Made by a program: the position numbers and the translations under genes
Notes under the pieces: model-generated
The model's input: the letters and a program-made list of their open reading frames with translations, nothing else
Told to the model about the DNA's origin: nothing
Databases searched by the model: none
From: DATAEE01 sp963725145
GTDB taxonomy: Bacteria > Acidobacteriota > Vicinamibacteria > Vicinamibacterales > 2-12-FULL-66-21
Direction of reading: 5' to 3'
Assembly (NCBI GenBank): GCA_963725145.1
Contig: CAVRXL010000013.1
Coordinates: 310,001 to 374,000, forward strand
DNA: 64,000 bases
Part shown: piece after piece, positions 51,456 to 59,253 of the stretch
Layout: the number at the start of each line of letters is the position of its first letter
Numbering within the stretch: position 1 is the first letter of the stretch

Positions 51456-51839
51456 ATGAGGAATGTTCGTCTCTTCCACCTCTGGCTTGGTCTGGGTACA
51501 GTCGCGGTCTTCATTTACTCTGGCCTCTATATGCGCCGGCAGTTTCCGGAGGCCTACGCCGCCAACGATGCAATCCGCTATCTGTACGGCCAATCACATC
51601 TACATTCTGTTCGCGGCGCTCCTGAATCTGACGCTCGGGTTGCATCTTTCCAGCGGCGCGGAGGAAAGACTACGTTCCAGGCATCGGTCCTAGTCGCCGT
51701 CTCGGCTCCGCTCCTCGTATTTGCCTTCTTCCTCGAGGCTCCCAAGGCCTCTCCCGAGCGGCCGATCACCGTGCTCGGAATCGTGTGTGCCGCTGCAGGC
51801 ACAGGTCTGCACGGTGTAGCACGCTGGAGGACGTCCTGA
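51456..51839 (+). CDS. Small four-helix membrane protein, doubly frameshifted
   Basis: Restored, this protein is about 128 residues. The first frame gives MRNVRLFHLWLGLGTVAVFIYSGLYMRRQF. A +1 shift near 51588 is needed to read ANHIYILFAALLNLTLGLHL, and a compensating shift near 51655-51690 returns to SVLVAVSAPLLVFAFFLEAP and ITVLGIVCAAAGTGLHG. All three parts are hydrophobic helices consistent with one protein, so the shifts look like two small indels. The family is unnamed. It precedes two further small genes on the same strand. Confidence 0.55.
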   Translation: MRNVRLFHLWLGLGTVAVFIYSGLYMRRQFPEAYAANDAIRYLYGQSHLHSVRGAPESDARVASFQRRGGKTTFQASVLVAVSAPLLVFAFFLEAPKASPERPITVLGIVCAAAGTGLHGVARWRTS

Positions 51840-51859
51840 CCGTGTTCCCGAGGGATGCG

Positions 51860-52060
51860 ATGTTCCAATACCTCAGGCGTCTGGCGACGCGGGTGCTCGG
51901 CCGAAGAAACTGGCTTGGCGGTCCTTTCGCGGAGCCGCCGTACGATCCTTATGCGCCGGTGCGGGAGCCGCGCCGGCGAGGTCCAGGCGGACGAAGCACG
52001 GCCGTCGCCATCGCGGAACCGGAGGATCGAGAGCCCACGTCAGTTGTGGGCCGGACTTAG
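51860..52060 (+). CDS. Small basic proline-rich protein
   Basis: This protein has 66 residues from the ATG at 51860; a GTG at 51842 would add six. The N-terminal half is a basic amphipathic stretch (MFQYLRRLATRVLGRRNW), followed by LGGPFAEPPYDPYAPVREPR, RRGPGGRS and an acidic end (IAEPEDREP). There is no membrane helix or signal peptide. The sharp change after LGG recalls double-glycine leaders, but the strongly basic N-terminal part is atypical for those. The function is unknown. It sits between two small membrane-protein genes. Confidence 0.5.
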   Translation: MFQYLRRLATRVLGRRNWLGGPFAEPPYDPYAPVREPRRRGPGGRSTAVAIAEPEDREPTSVVGRT

Positions 52061-52071
52061 AGGAGACGACG

Positions 52072-52410
52072 GTGTACGAGCATCGCGGCGTTCGGCCGCT
52101 CCCTCGCCGCCGCTTTCTGCTTCGCATCGCCAGCCACGCGACGGCGGCGCTTGCCTTGCTCGGGTTCTCCCTGGCCATCGGCATGTACGGTTATGGCCGC
52201 TTCGAGGACCTTCCGTGGCGTGACGGTTTTCTGAATTCCGCCATGTTGCTCGGCGGGATGGGTGAGGTCATCGATCCACGCACCGACCCGGGCAAGGTGT
52301 TCGCTGGTCTGTATGCGCTCTATGCGGGTCTGGTGTTCATCGTTGTCGCGGGACTCCTGCTTACGCCCGTCGTCCACCGGTTGCTCCACCGTTTTCACTG
52401 GGAGGGCTAG
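52072..52410 (+). CDS. Small two/three-helix membrane protein, ion-channel-like
   Basis: This 112-residue protein starts at a GTG with a GAGGAG Shine-Dalgarno 8 bases upstream. It has a basic N-terminus, helix 1 (ATAALALLGFSLAIGMYGYG), a re-entrant-looking loop NSAMLLGGMGEVIDPRT, and helix 2 (FAGLYALYAGLVFIVVAGLLLTPVVHRLLH). The helix-loop-helix layout resembles half of a two-pore potassium channel, but no TVGYG filter is present, so transport is only a guess. Confidence 0.65.
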   Translation: MYEHRGVRPLPRRRFLLRIASHATAALALLGFSLAIGMYGYGRFEDLPWRDGFLNSAMLLGGMGEVIDPRTDPGKVFAGLYALYAGLVFIVVAGLLLTPVVHRLLHRFHWEG

Positions 52411-52414
52411 TGGG

Positions 52415-52500
52415 CGCCAATCATCAATCAGCAATAATTCCCCAATACGCAATCACCAATCGACAATCAATCGACAATCGCCAATCCCAAATCCACAATA
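52415..52500. repeat. CAATC word repeat upstream of ettA
   Basis: About ten words of the type CAATCATCAATC, CAATCGACAATC and CCAATCCC run from the previous stop to 13 bp before the ettA ATG. Same orientation and vocabulary as 51375-51455. Confidence 0.8.
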
Positions 52501-52513
52501 GAATGATCTCCTG

Positions 52514-54185
52514 ATGCAATACATCTTCACCATGAAAGGTCTCGGGAAGATTCATCCTCCCGACAAGGTCGTCCTGCGCGATATCTGGCTGTCGTTTCTC
52601 CCCGGCGCGAAGATCGGCGTGCTCGGATTGAACGGCGCGGGCAAGAGCACGCTTCTGCGGATCATGGCAGGAGAAGACAAGGACTTCGGCGGCGAGGCGT
52701 TTCCCGCCGACGGCATCTCGGTCGGCTTTCTGCCGCAGGAGCCGCGGCTCGATCCGAAGAAGACCGTCCTCGGGAACGTCGAAGAAGGGGCGGCGGCGGT
52801 ACGCGCGCTGCTGACGCGGTTCGACGAGGTCAACGCGAAGTTCGGCGAGGAGATGTCACCCGAGGAGATGGACAAGCTGCTCGGCGAGCAGGCGAAGCTG
52901 CAGGACCGGATCGATGCGGCGAACGCCTGGGACCTCGATTCGAGGCTCGAGCTGGCGATGGATGCGCTCCGGCTGCCGCCGGCTGACGCGGACGTCACGA
53001 AGTTGTCGGGCGGCGAGCGCCGCCGCGTCGCGCTCTGCCGGCTGCTCCTGCTGTCGCCGGATCTGCTGCTGCTCGACGAGCCGACGAACCACCTCGATGC
53101 GGAATCGGTCGCCTGGCTCGAGCGCTTCCTCAAGGACTATCCGGGCACCGTCGTCGCCGTCACGCACGATCGGTACTTCCTCGACAACGTCGCCGGCTGG
53201 ATCCTCGAGCTCGATCGCGGCCACGGCATCCCATGGGAGGGCAACTACTCCTCGTGGCTGGATCAGAAGAAGCAGCGGCTGGCGGTCGAGGAGAAGCAGG
53301 AGACGCGCCGCCAGCGAACGCTCGACCGCGAGCTGGAGTGGATCCGCATGTCTCCCCGCGCCCGCCAGGCAAAAGGGAAGGCGCGCCTCAACAAGTACGA
53401 GCAGATGCTCGCCGAGGACACGCAGCAGAAGCTCGAATCGGTCGAGATCTACATCCCGCCCGGACCGCGGCTGGGCGACATCGTCGTCGAAGCGCGCGGC
53501 GTGCGGAAGGCGTACGGCGACCTCATGCTCATGGACGACGTCAGCTTCACGCTGCCGCGGGGCGGCATTGTCGGCGTGATCGGCCCGAACGGCGCCGGCA
53601 AGACGACGCTCTTCCGGATGATCACGGGGCAGGAGAAGCCGGACGCCGGAACGCTGCGGCTCGGCGACACCGTGCAGATCGGCTACGTCGATCAGTCACG
53701 CGACACGCTCGACCCGAACAAGTCCGTCTGGGAGGAGATCGGCGGCGGGCGAAGAGGAGCTGACGCTCGGCAAGCGGACGGTACCGTCGCGCGCGTATGC
53801 CTCCTGGTTCAATTTCAAGGGGCGCGATCAGCAGCGGAAGGTTGGAGCGCTCTCCGGGGGCGAGCGCAACCGGCTGCATCTCGCGAAGCTGCTCCGCAAA
53901 GGCTCGAATCTCCTGATGCTCGACGAGCCGACCAACGACCTCGACGTCGATACGCTCCGCGCGCTCGAGGACGCGCTCGTCGAGTTCGCCGGCTGCGTCG
54001 TCGTCATCAGCCACGACCGCTGGTTCCTCGACCGCATCGCGACGCACATGCTGGCGTTCGAAGGGGACAGCCGCGTCGTGTGGTTCGAGGGGAACTACCA
54101 GGACTACGAAGCGGACCGCAAGCGCCGGCTCGGCGCCGAGGCCGATCAGCCGCACCGGATCAAGTACAGGAAGCTGACGCGTTAG
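52514..54185 (+). CDS. ettA: Energy-dependent translational throttle protein EttA, frameshifted
   Basis: Restored, this ABC-F protein is about 557 residues and binds the ribosomal E site, gating the first translocation step according to ADP/ATP ratio. The first ATPase has GLNGAGKST, LSGGERRRVALCRLLL and LLLLDEPTNHLD. The arm and linker follow (SSWLDQKKQRLAVEEKQE). The second has GPNGAGKTT. One extra G in GGCGGCGGGCG near 53748 shifts the frame, after which ELTLGKRTVPSRAYASWFNF, LSGGERNRLHLAKLL and MLDEPTNDLD continue to the normal C-terminus HRIKYRKLTR. Without correction the first frame runs on into the next gene. Confidence 0.9.
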
Positions 54186-54189
54186 ATCT

Positions 54190-54338
54190 GGGAATTCAGA
54201 ATTCAGAATACAGAATTCAGAAGGAGTGCTGGGTGCCTGGTGCGGTGTTCGCAAGAGCTCGAGCCTTCTTCTGGATTCCGCGACGAGTCCGCTTCTGGAT
54301 TCCCTTCTGGATTCTGAATTCTGGATTCTGGATTCTGT
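54190..54338. repeat. AATTCAG / ATTCTGG inverted word repeat
   Basis: The left array 54190-54222 (AATTCAGAATTCAGAATAC-like) and right array 54267-54338 (TTCTGGATTC, TTCTGAATTC, TTCTGGATTC) are inverse complements around the TAXI gene's start and Shine-Dalgarno. The right array is translated as the hydrophobic leader of the TAXI protein. Confidence 0.8.
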
Positions 54339-55288
54339 TTGTGGCTGCGTGCTCCAGCGGCGCCGGCGCCGTGTCGTGTCACTTTCCCGAAGGCGGCAGC
54401 GGTGTTCAGTATCTCTCCATCGCTACCGGCGACACCGGCGGCGTCTACTACGCCTACGGCGGCGGCCTGGCGAAGGTCGTCAGCGATCACGTGCCGGGCG
54501 TGCGCGCGACCGCGGAGTCGACGGCAGCGTCGGTCGACAATCTCAAGCTCATTCGGGACGGCAAGGCAGAGATTGCTTTCACCCTCGCGGACACCGCGGC
54601 GGACGCGGCCAAGGCAGAGGGGCCGTTTGCCGGAGGGCCCCCCGTTCCGGCGCGCGCGCTGGCCGTTTTGTATTTCAACTATCTCCATCTCGTCACGCTG
54701 GATGCGGGCATCACGTCGCTCGCCGATCTTCGCGGCCGCGTGGTCTCGATGGGCCTCCCCGGAAGCGGCACGGAAATCACCGCAAGGCGCGTGGTCTCCG
54801 CGGCCGGGCTCGATCTCGAGCGGGACGTGACGCGCCGCGGGATCGGACCGACGCAGGGAGCGGACGCGCTCAAGGATGGCAAGCTCGACGCGCTCTTCTG
54901 GAGCGGAGGGCTGCCGACGCCGGCGTTTCTCGACCTCGCGCACTCGCCGAACGTCCGGATGCGTCTCGTGCCGACGGCCACGGCACTCGATGCGCTTCGC
55001 GTTGCGCACGGCGATCTCTATACGTCTCTCGAGATTCCGGCCGGTGCGTATCGCGGGGTGGACTCGGCGGTGCCGGTCGTCGGCGTCGCCAACCTGCTCG
55101 TCGTCCGGAGCGACATGTCCGACGATCTCGCGTACCAACTGACGCGCGTGTTGTTCGAGCGTCAGGCCGATCTGGCGGCCGTTCACCCAGAGGCGAAGAA
55201 GCTGTCGCTTCCGAGCGCCGTGAAGGGATCGCCCCTGGAGTTCCATCCCGGCGCAGTGCGGTTCTACCGGGAGCGCGGCGCCCTCTGA
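54233..55288 (+). CDS. TAXI-family TRAP transporter solute-binding lipoprotein
   Basis: This 351-residue protein starts at a GTG with a perfect AAGGAG six bases upstream. The leader reads RFWIPFWILNSGFWILFVAAC, a lipoprotein signal peptide with lipobox LFVAAC, and is encoded by a word repeat. The mature part is TAXI-type: LSIATGDTGGVYYAYGGGLA, ATAESTAASVDNLKLIRDGKAEIAF, GSGTEITARRVVSAAGL, ALFWSGGLPTPAFLDL. TAXI proteins bind glutamate or other dicarboxylates for TRAP permeases; no DctM-type permease gene is adjacent, so it may serve a distant one. Confidence 0.87.
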   Translation: MPGAVFARARAFFWIPRRVRFWIPFWILNSGFWILFVAACSSGAGAVSCHFPEGGSGVQYLSIATGDTGGVYYAYGGGLAKVVSDHVPGVRATAESTAASVDNLKLIRDGKAEIAFTLADTAADAAKAEGPFAGGPPVPARALAVLYFNYLHLVTLDAGITSLADLRGRVVSMGLPGSGTEITARRVVSAAGLDLERDVTRRGIGPTQGADALKDGKLDALFWSGGLPTPAFLDLAHSPNVRMRLVPTATALDALRVAHGDLYTSLEIPAGAYRGVDSAVPVVGVANLLVVRSDMSDDLAYQLTRVLFERQADLAAVHPEAKKLSLPSAVKGSPLEFHPGAVRFYRERGAL

Positions 55289-55298
55289 CGCCGGCGTC

Positions 55299-56610
55299 AT
55301 GCACCTCGGGCTGATTGCGGCTCTGTTTTTCAGCGTCCCGATTCAGACGCCCGCGGACGACCCGATCGCTCGCATGAGCGACTGGATGGCCGCTGTCGAG
55401 CGGCACAAACCCGGAACTGCGGATGTCCCGGCGCGCGTGATCGGCGCGTGGCCGCGAGCCGAGCTTCGCGACTTCCAGTCGGACCTCGCGATTTTTCTCG
55501 AGGTCGTCGACGAGACTCGCGGCCTCACGCCGCGCGAACGCCCGATGCCCCGGCCCAGCCGTCCTCGGCCGCGGTCCGTCACCAGTGCCCTCCGTGGCTT
55601 CGCCAGGAAAACGGCGCTACGGCCCGACTGGGATCAGTTCCTGAAGCGCGCTGCCCTGCTGCACGCGGATATCGCAATCCTGGTGCCGCTCGATCGAAGC
55701 TCTGTTAACACGCACACCGCAGGTCGACCGGCCACCTCTGCAGGCAGACCCGCTACGAAGGCGGCGTCCCTCATCCAGCGGCCGAATCGTTGTCGAGACC
55801 GAGGACGGGGTCGCGCTGGACATCGAATATGCGACGCTCCACTGGGATATCAGCCGGACGACGCTCGACTCGGCGGCGCCCGATCCGGCGCGCGACGAAA
55901 CCGTGCGGGCATGGTACCGCGCGACGACGGCGTATTTGGAGCGGGAAGAGCAGTTTGCGTACGCCGTACCGCACCTGAACGCCGGCCTTCGCCTCCTTCC
56001 CGGCGATGCGCGGCTACTCTTCTACGCGGGCGCGATGCACGAAGCCTTCGCCGGCCCGCTGCTGCAGGCCGCTTCCCGCGCGCTCGAGTCCCGTGCGGAT
56101 CTGAAAAGCGAGGTCGGGTCGGTCGAGACCGAGCTCGAGCTGGCGGAGCGGTTCTTCCGCAAGTCGCTCGTCGCCGATCCGGCCTTCGCCGAAGCCCGCC
56201 TCCGCCTCGGCAGGGTGCTTGGGCTCCTCGGACGCCACGAGGAAGCCACGGAGCAACTGCGACAGACGATCCCTCAGCTGAAAGATTCGCAGCTCGTCTA
56301 CTACGCCGAGCTGTTTCTCGGCCACGAGGAAGCCGCCATGAGGCGCCGCGTTGCCGCACGCGAGCACTTCGAGCGCGCCGCCGCGCTCTATCCTCGCGCG
56401 CAGTCGCCACGCCTGGCGATGGGTCTCCTGGCCCGCGCGTACGGTGATCGACCCGCAGCGGTGCGCTCGGTGAAGGAGGTCTTCGCGCTGCCGCCGGATG
56501 AAGACGAGCGTGAAGATCCCTGGTGGGAGTATCACAAGGCCCACGTACACGACACGGATGCGCTCCTGGCCGAGCTGCGCCGGCCGTTCCTGAAGGGCTC
56601 GAAACCGTGA
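55299..56610 (+). CDS. TPR-repeat exported protein paired with VWA protein (second copy), frameshifted
   Basis: Restored, this protein is about 437 residues. The first frame begins MHLGLIAALFFSVPIQT (signal peptide) and continues MSDWMAAVERHKPG and ALRPDWDQFLKRAALLHADIAI. A one-base shift near 55690-55697 leads into RIVVETEDGVALDIEYATLHW and then TPR-like helices (AVPHLNAGLRLLPGDARLLFYAG; AEARLRLGRVLGLLGRHEEATEQL). It overlaps the VWA gene by four bases. This reproduces the order at 12077-14106, and both TPR proteins share the pattern of dosage-like helices before the VWA partner. Confidence 0.72.
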
Positions 56611-57464
56611 CTCTGAGAGCGCCCGTGGGGCTCGCTCTGCTACTCGCGAGCAGCGGGCCGATCGACGCTCAGCGGGCGACCTTCACGGCGAAAACCGAGG
56701 CGGTGCGCGTTGACGTGCTGGTCACCGAGAACGGCCGCCCGGTGCTCGGCCTGAAGCCCACGGACTTCGAGCTCCTCGACAACGGGGTGGCCCAACAGAT
56801 AGATCACGCCAGCTTCGAGCAGATTCCGCTCAACGTCATCCTGACGCTCGACATGAGCGACAGCGTGGCGGGCTCGCGGCTCGATCATCTGCGCGCCGCC
56901 GGCCGCGCGCTGCTGGACGCGCTGAAGGAGGATGAGCGCGCGGCCCTCATTACGTTCAGCCACGTCGTGACGCTCGGATCCGATCTGACCACCGACCTGA
57001 AGCGAGTGTGGCTCGGCATAGAAGCGGCGGAGCCTTCGGGCGGGACCGGCCTCGTCGACGCGAGTTTCGCCGGCATCATGCTCGCCGAGTCGGACGTCGG
57101 ACGCAGCCTGGTCCTCGTGTTCAGCGATGGGCTCGATACGGCCAGCTGGCTGCTGCCGAAGAGCGTGCTCGACGTTGCCCGCCGCTCGGACGCCGTGGTC
57201 TACGGAGTGACCGCCGGACGGCTGCGCCGGGGGGACTTCCTTCGGGATCTGAGCGAGCTTACCGGCGGACAGCTGTTCGAAGTGGAGTCGACGGGGAACC
57301 TGGGTTCGATCTTCGTCGGCGTGCTCGAGGAGTTCCGGCTTCGATACTTGATCAGTTACACGCCCCGGGGCGTCTCGACCGACGGCTGGCACCGCCTCGA
57401 CGTGCGCGTGAAGCGACGCGGCGTCACGGTGAAGGCGCGCCCAGGGTATCTCGCGGGTTCGTAG
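56607..57464 (+). CDS. Exported VWFA-related acidobacterial protein (second copy)
   Basis: This 285-residue protein starts at a GTG overlapping the TPR stop. A short leader (VGLALLLASSGPIDAQ) precedes VRVDVLVTENGRPVLGLKPTDFELLDNG, the family entry motif. The VWA fold carries DMSDS at the metal site, ITFSHVVTLGSDLT and VFSDGLDTASW. The tail VRVKRRGVTVKARPGYL matches the first copy nearly exactly. The DTSAS-to-DMSDS difference keeps the MIDAS pattern DxSxS. Function is unknown. Confidence 0.87.
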   Translation: MTLRAPVGLALLLASSGPIDAQRATFTAKTEAVRVDVLVTENGRPVLGLKPTDFELLDNGVAQQIDHASFEQIPLNVILTLDMSDSVAGSRLDHLRAAGRALLDALKEDERAALITFSHVVTLGSDLTTDLKRVWLGIEAAEPSGGTGLVDASFAGIMLAESDVGRSLVLVFSDGLDTASWLLPKSVLDVARRSDAVVYGVTAGRLRRGDFLRDLSELTGGQLFEVESTGNLGSIFVGVLEEFRLRYLISYTPRGVSTDGWHRLDVRVKRRGVTVKARPGYLAGS

Positions 57465-57546
57465 GACGCGTTCGTCCCACGCCCGGTCCCAAATCTCTGG
57501 CCGACTCAGCCGTCCTGCAGTAGCCTCTCGACGAGGAAATCACGTT

Positions 57547-58734
57547 ATGAAGTCACGACGCCTGGTTCTGGTCGCGTTGCTGTGTGTGCTGCCCGCGAAC
57601 GCCGCCGCGCAGTCAATCGAGCTCGGCGAGCGGCTGACCGTCCGCTCGGCCACGCTCAACGAGGAGCGCACGATCTTCGTGCGCACGCCGCGCCAGTACG
57701 CGAACGGAAGCGAGCGCTATCCGGTGCTGTATCTCACCGACGGCGAGGCGCAGTTCGCGCACACGGCCGCCACGGTGGAATTTCTCGCCCGCAACGGCCG
57801 CATGCCGGAAATGATCGTCGTCGCCATCGGCAACACGGATCGCACGCGCGACCTGACCCCGACGAAGGCCACGCTGGCGAGGCCCGACGGCAGCCCGATG
57901 GAGTTCCCGACGGCCGGGGGCGCGGACCGGTTCCTGACGTTCATCGCCACCGAGCTGAAGCCGTTCGTCGAGAAAAAGTACCGCACCGCGCCGTTCAGCG
58001 TGTTCGCGGGCCACTCCTTCGGCGGCCTGTTCGCGATGCACGCCTTCACGACGCGTCCGGATGCGTTCAACGGCTATATCGCCGTGTCGCCCACCCTGAA
58101 CTGGGACAGCGACATGCCCGTGAAGCGAACGGCCGAGCTCCTGCGCGATCGCCGCGAGCTGCGGAAGACGCTGGTCGTCACGATGGGGGACGAGCCGGTG
58201 TTCGACGCGGCGCTCGCGACGCTGCGGAAGACCCTGAGCGGCTCGACGCCCGCCGGTTTCGAGTGGGAGATCCAGCGCTTCGACGACGAGGATCATGGAT
58301 CCGTCGTCCTGCGCAGCCATTACATCGGGCTGCGCAAGGTGTTCGATCGGTGGCGGCTTCCGGTCAATTCCACCGGATCGTTCCAGGGGTCGTTCGGCGA
58401 CCTGGAGAAGCACTACGCCGCGCTGAGCGAGCGTATGGGTTACAACGTCACGCCGCCCGAGAACACGGTGAACAACGTCGGCTACGGGGCTCTGCAGGCC
58501 GGCCGTGTCGAGGAAGCGCTCCGGTACTTCGAGCTGAACGTTCGCAGCTATCCGGAGTCGGCAAACACCTACGACAGCCTCGGCGAGGGGCTGGAGGCGG
58601 CGGGGAAGCTCCAGGAGGCGCGCGACCGCTACGCCGAGGCGGTCAAGCGAGGCGAGGCCAGCAAGGATCCGCTGCTCGACGCCTTCAAGCAGCACCTCGA
58701 CGCGATCGCGAAGAAGTTGAAGTCGTCGCAGTAA
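57547..58734 (+). CDS. Exported alpha/beta-hydrolase esterase with C-terminal TPR
   Basis: This 395-residue protein has a signal peptide ending AAAQS. The esterase domain (Fes/IroE/esterase-D-like) starts YPVLYLTDGEAQF and has the nucleophile in VFAGHSFGGLFAMHAF. The probable acid/base residues are in FDDEDHGSVVLRSH. After residue about 315 come TPR-like helices (GYGALQAGRVEEALRYFELNVRSYPESANTYDSLGEGL). Family members hydrolyse siderophore or other esters in the periplasm; the substrate is unspecified. It lies 82 bp after the VWA gene. Confidence 0.85.
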   Translation: MKSRRLVLVALLCVLPANAAAQSIELGERLTVRSATLNEERTIFVRTPRQYANGSERYPVLYLTDGEAQFAHTAATVEFLARNGRMPEMIVVAIGNTDRTRDLTPTKATLARPDGSPMEFPTAGGADRFLTFIATELKPFVEKKYRTAPFSVFAGHSFGGLFAMHAFTTRPDAFNGYIAVSPTLNWDSDMPVKRTAELLRDRRELRKTLVVTMGDEPVFDAALATLRKTLSGSTPAGFEWEIQRFDDEDHGSVVLRSHYIGLRKVFDRWRLPVNSTGSFQGSFGDLEKHYAALSERMGYNVTPPENTVNNVGYGALQAGRVEEALRYFELNVRSYPESANTYDSLGEGLEAAGKLQEARDRYAEAVKRGEASKDPLLDAFKQHLDAIAKKLKSSQ

Positions 58735-58742
58735 CTTGTGGC

Positions 58743-58760
58743 ACCAGCCTTTAGGCTGGT
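58743..58760. repeat. Palindromic element, CCTTTAGG core, after the esterase gene
   Basis: ACCAGCCT and AGGCTGGT flank TT. It lies 9 bp after the esterase stop and directly at the broken end of the sigma-54 activator fragment. Confidence 0.75.
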
Positions 58761-58769
58761 TGTGGACGA

Positions 58770-59250
<481 letters not shown>

Positions 59251-59253
59251 TGA

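Noticed and set aside
51375..52500. CAATC arrays considered as a CRISPR or phage attachment region
   Set aside because: Units are only 7-12 bp, degenerate and without spacers. No cas, integrase or phage genes are near.
52514..55288. Apparent 924-residue fusion of EttA with a TAXI protein
   Set aside because: The central part has no homology and arises because a one-base shift removed the ettA stop from the frame. The true ettA end (HRIKYRKLTR) and a good TAXI start with Shine-Dalgarno are both present.
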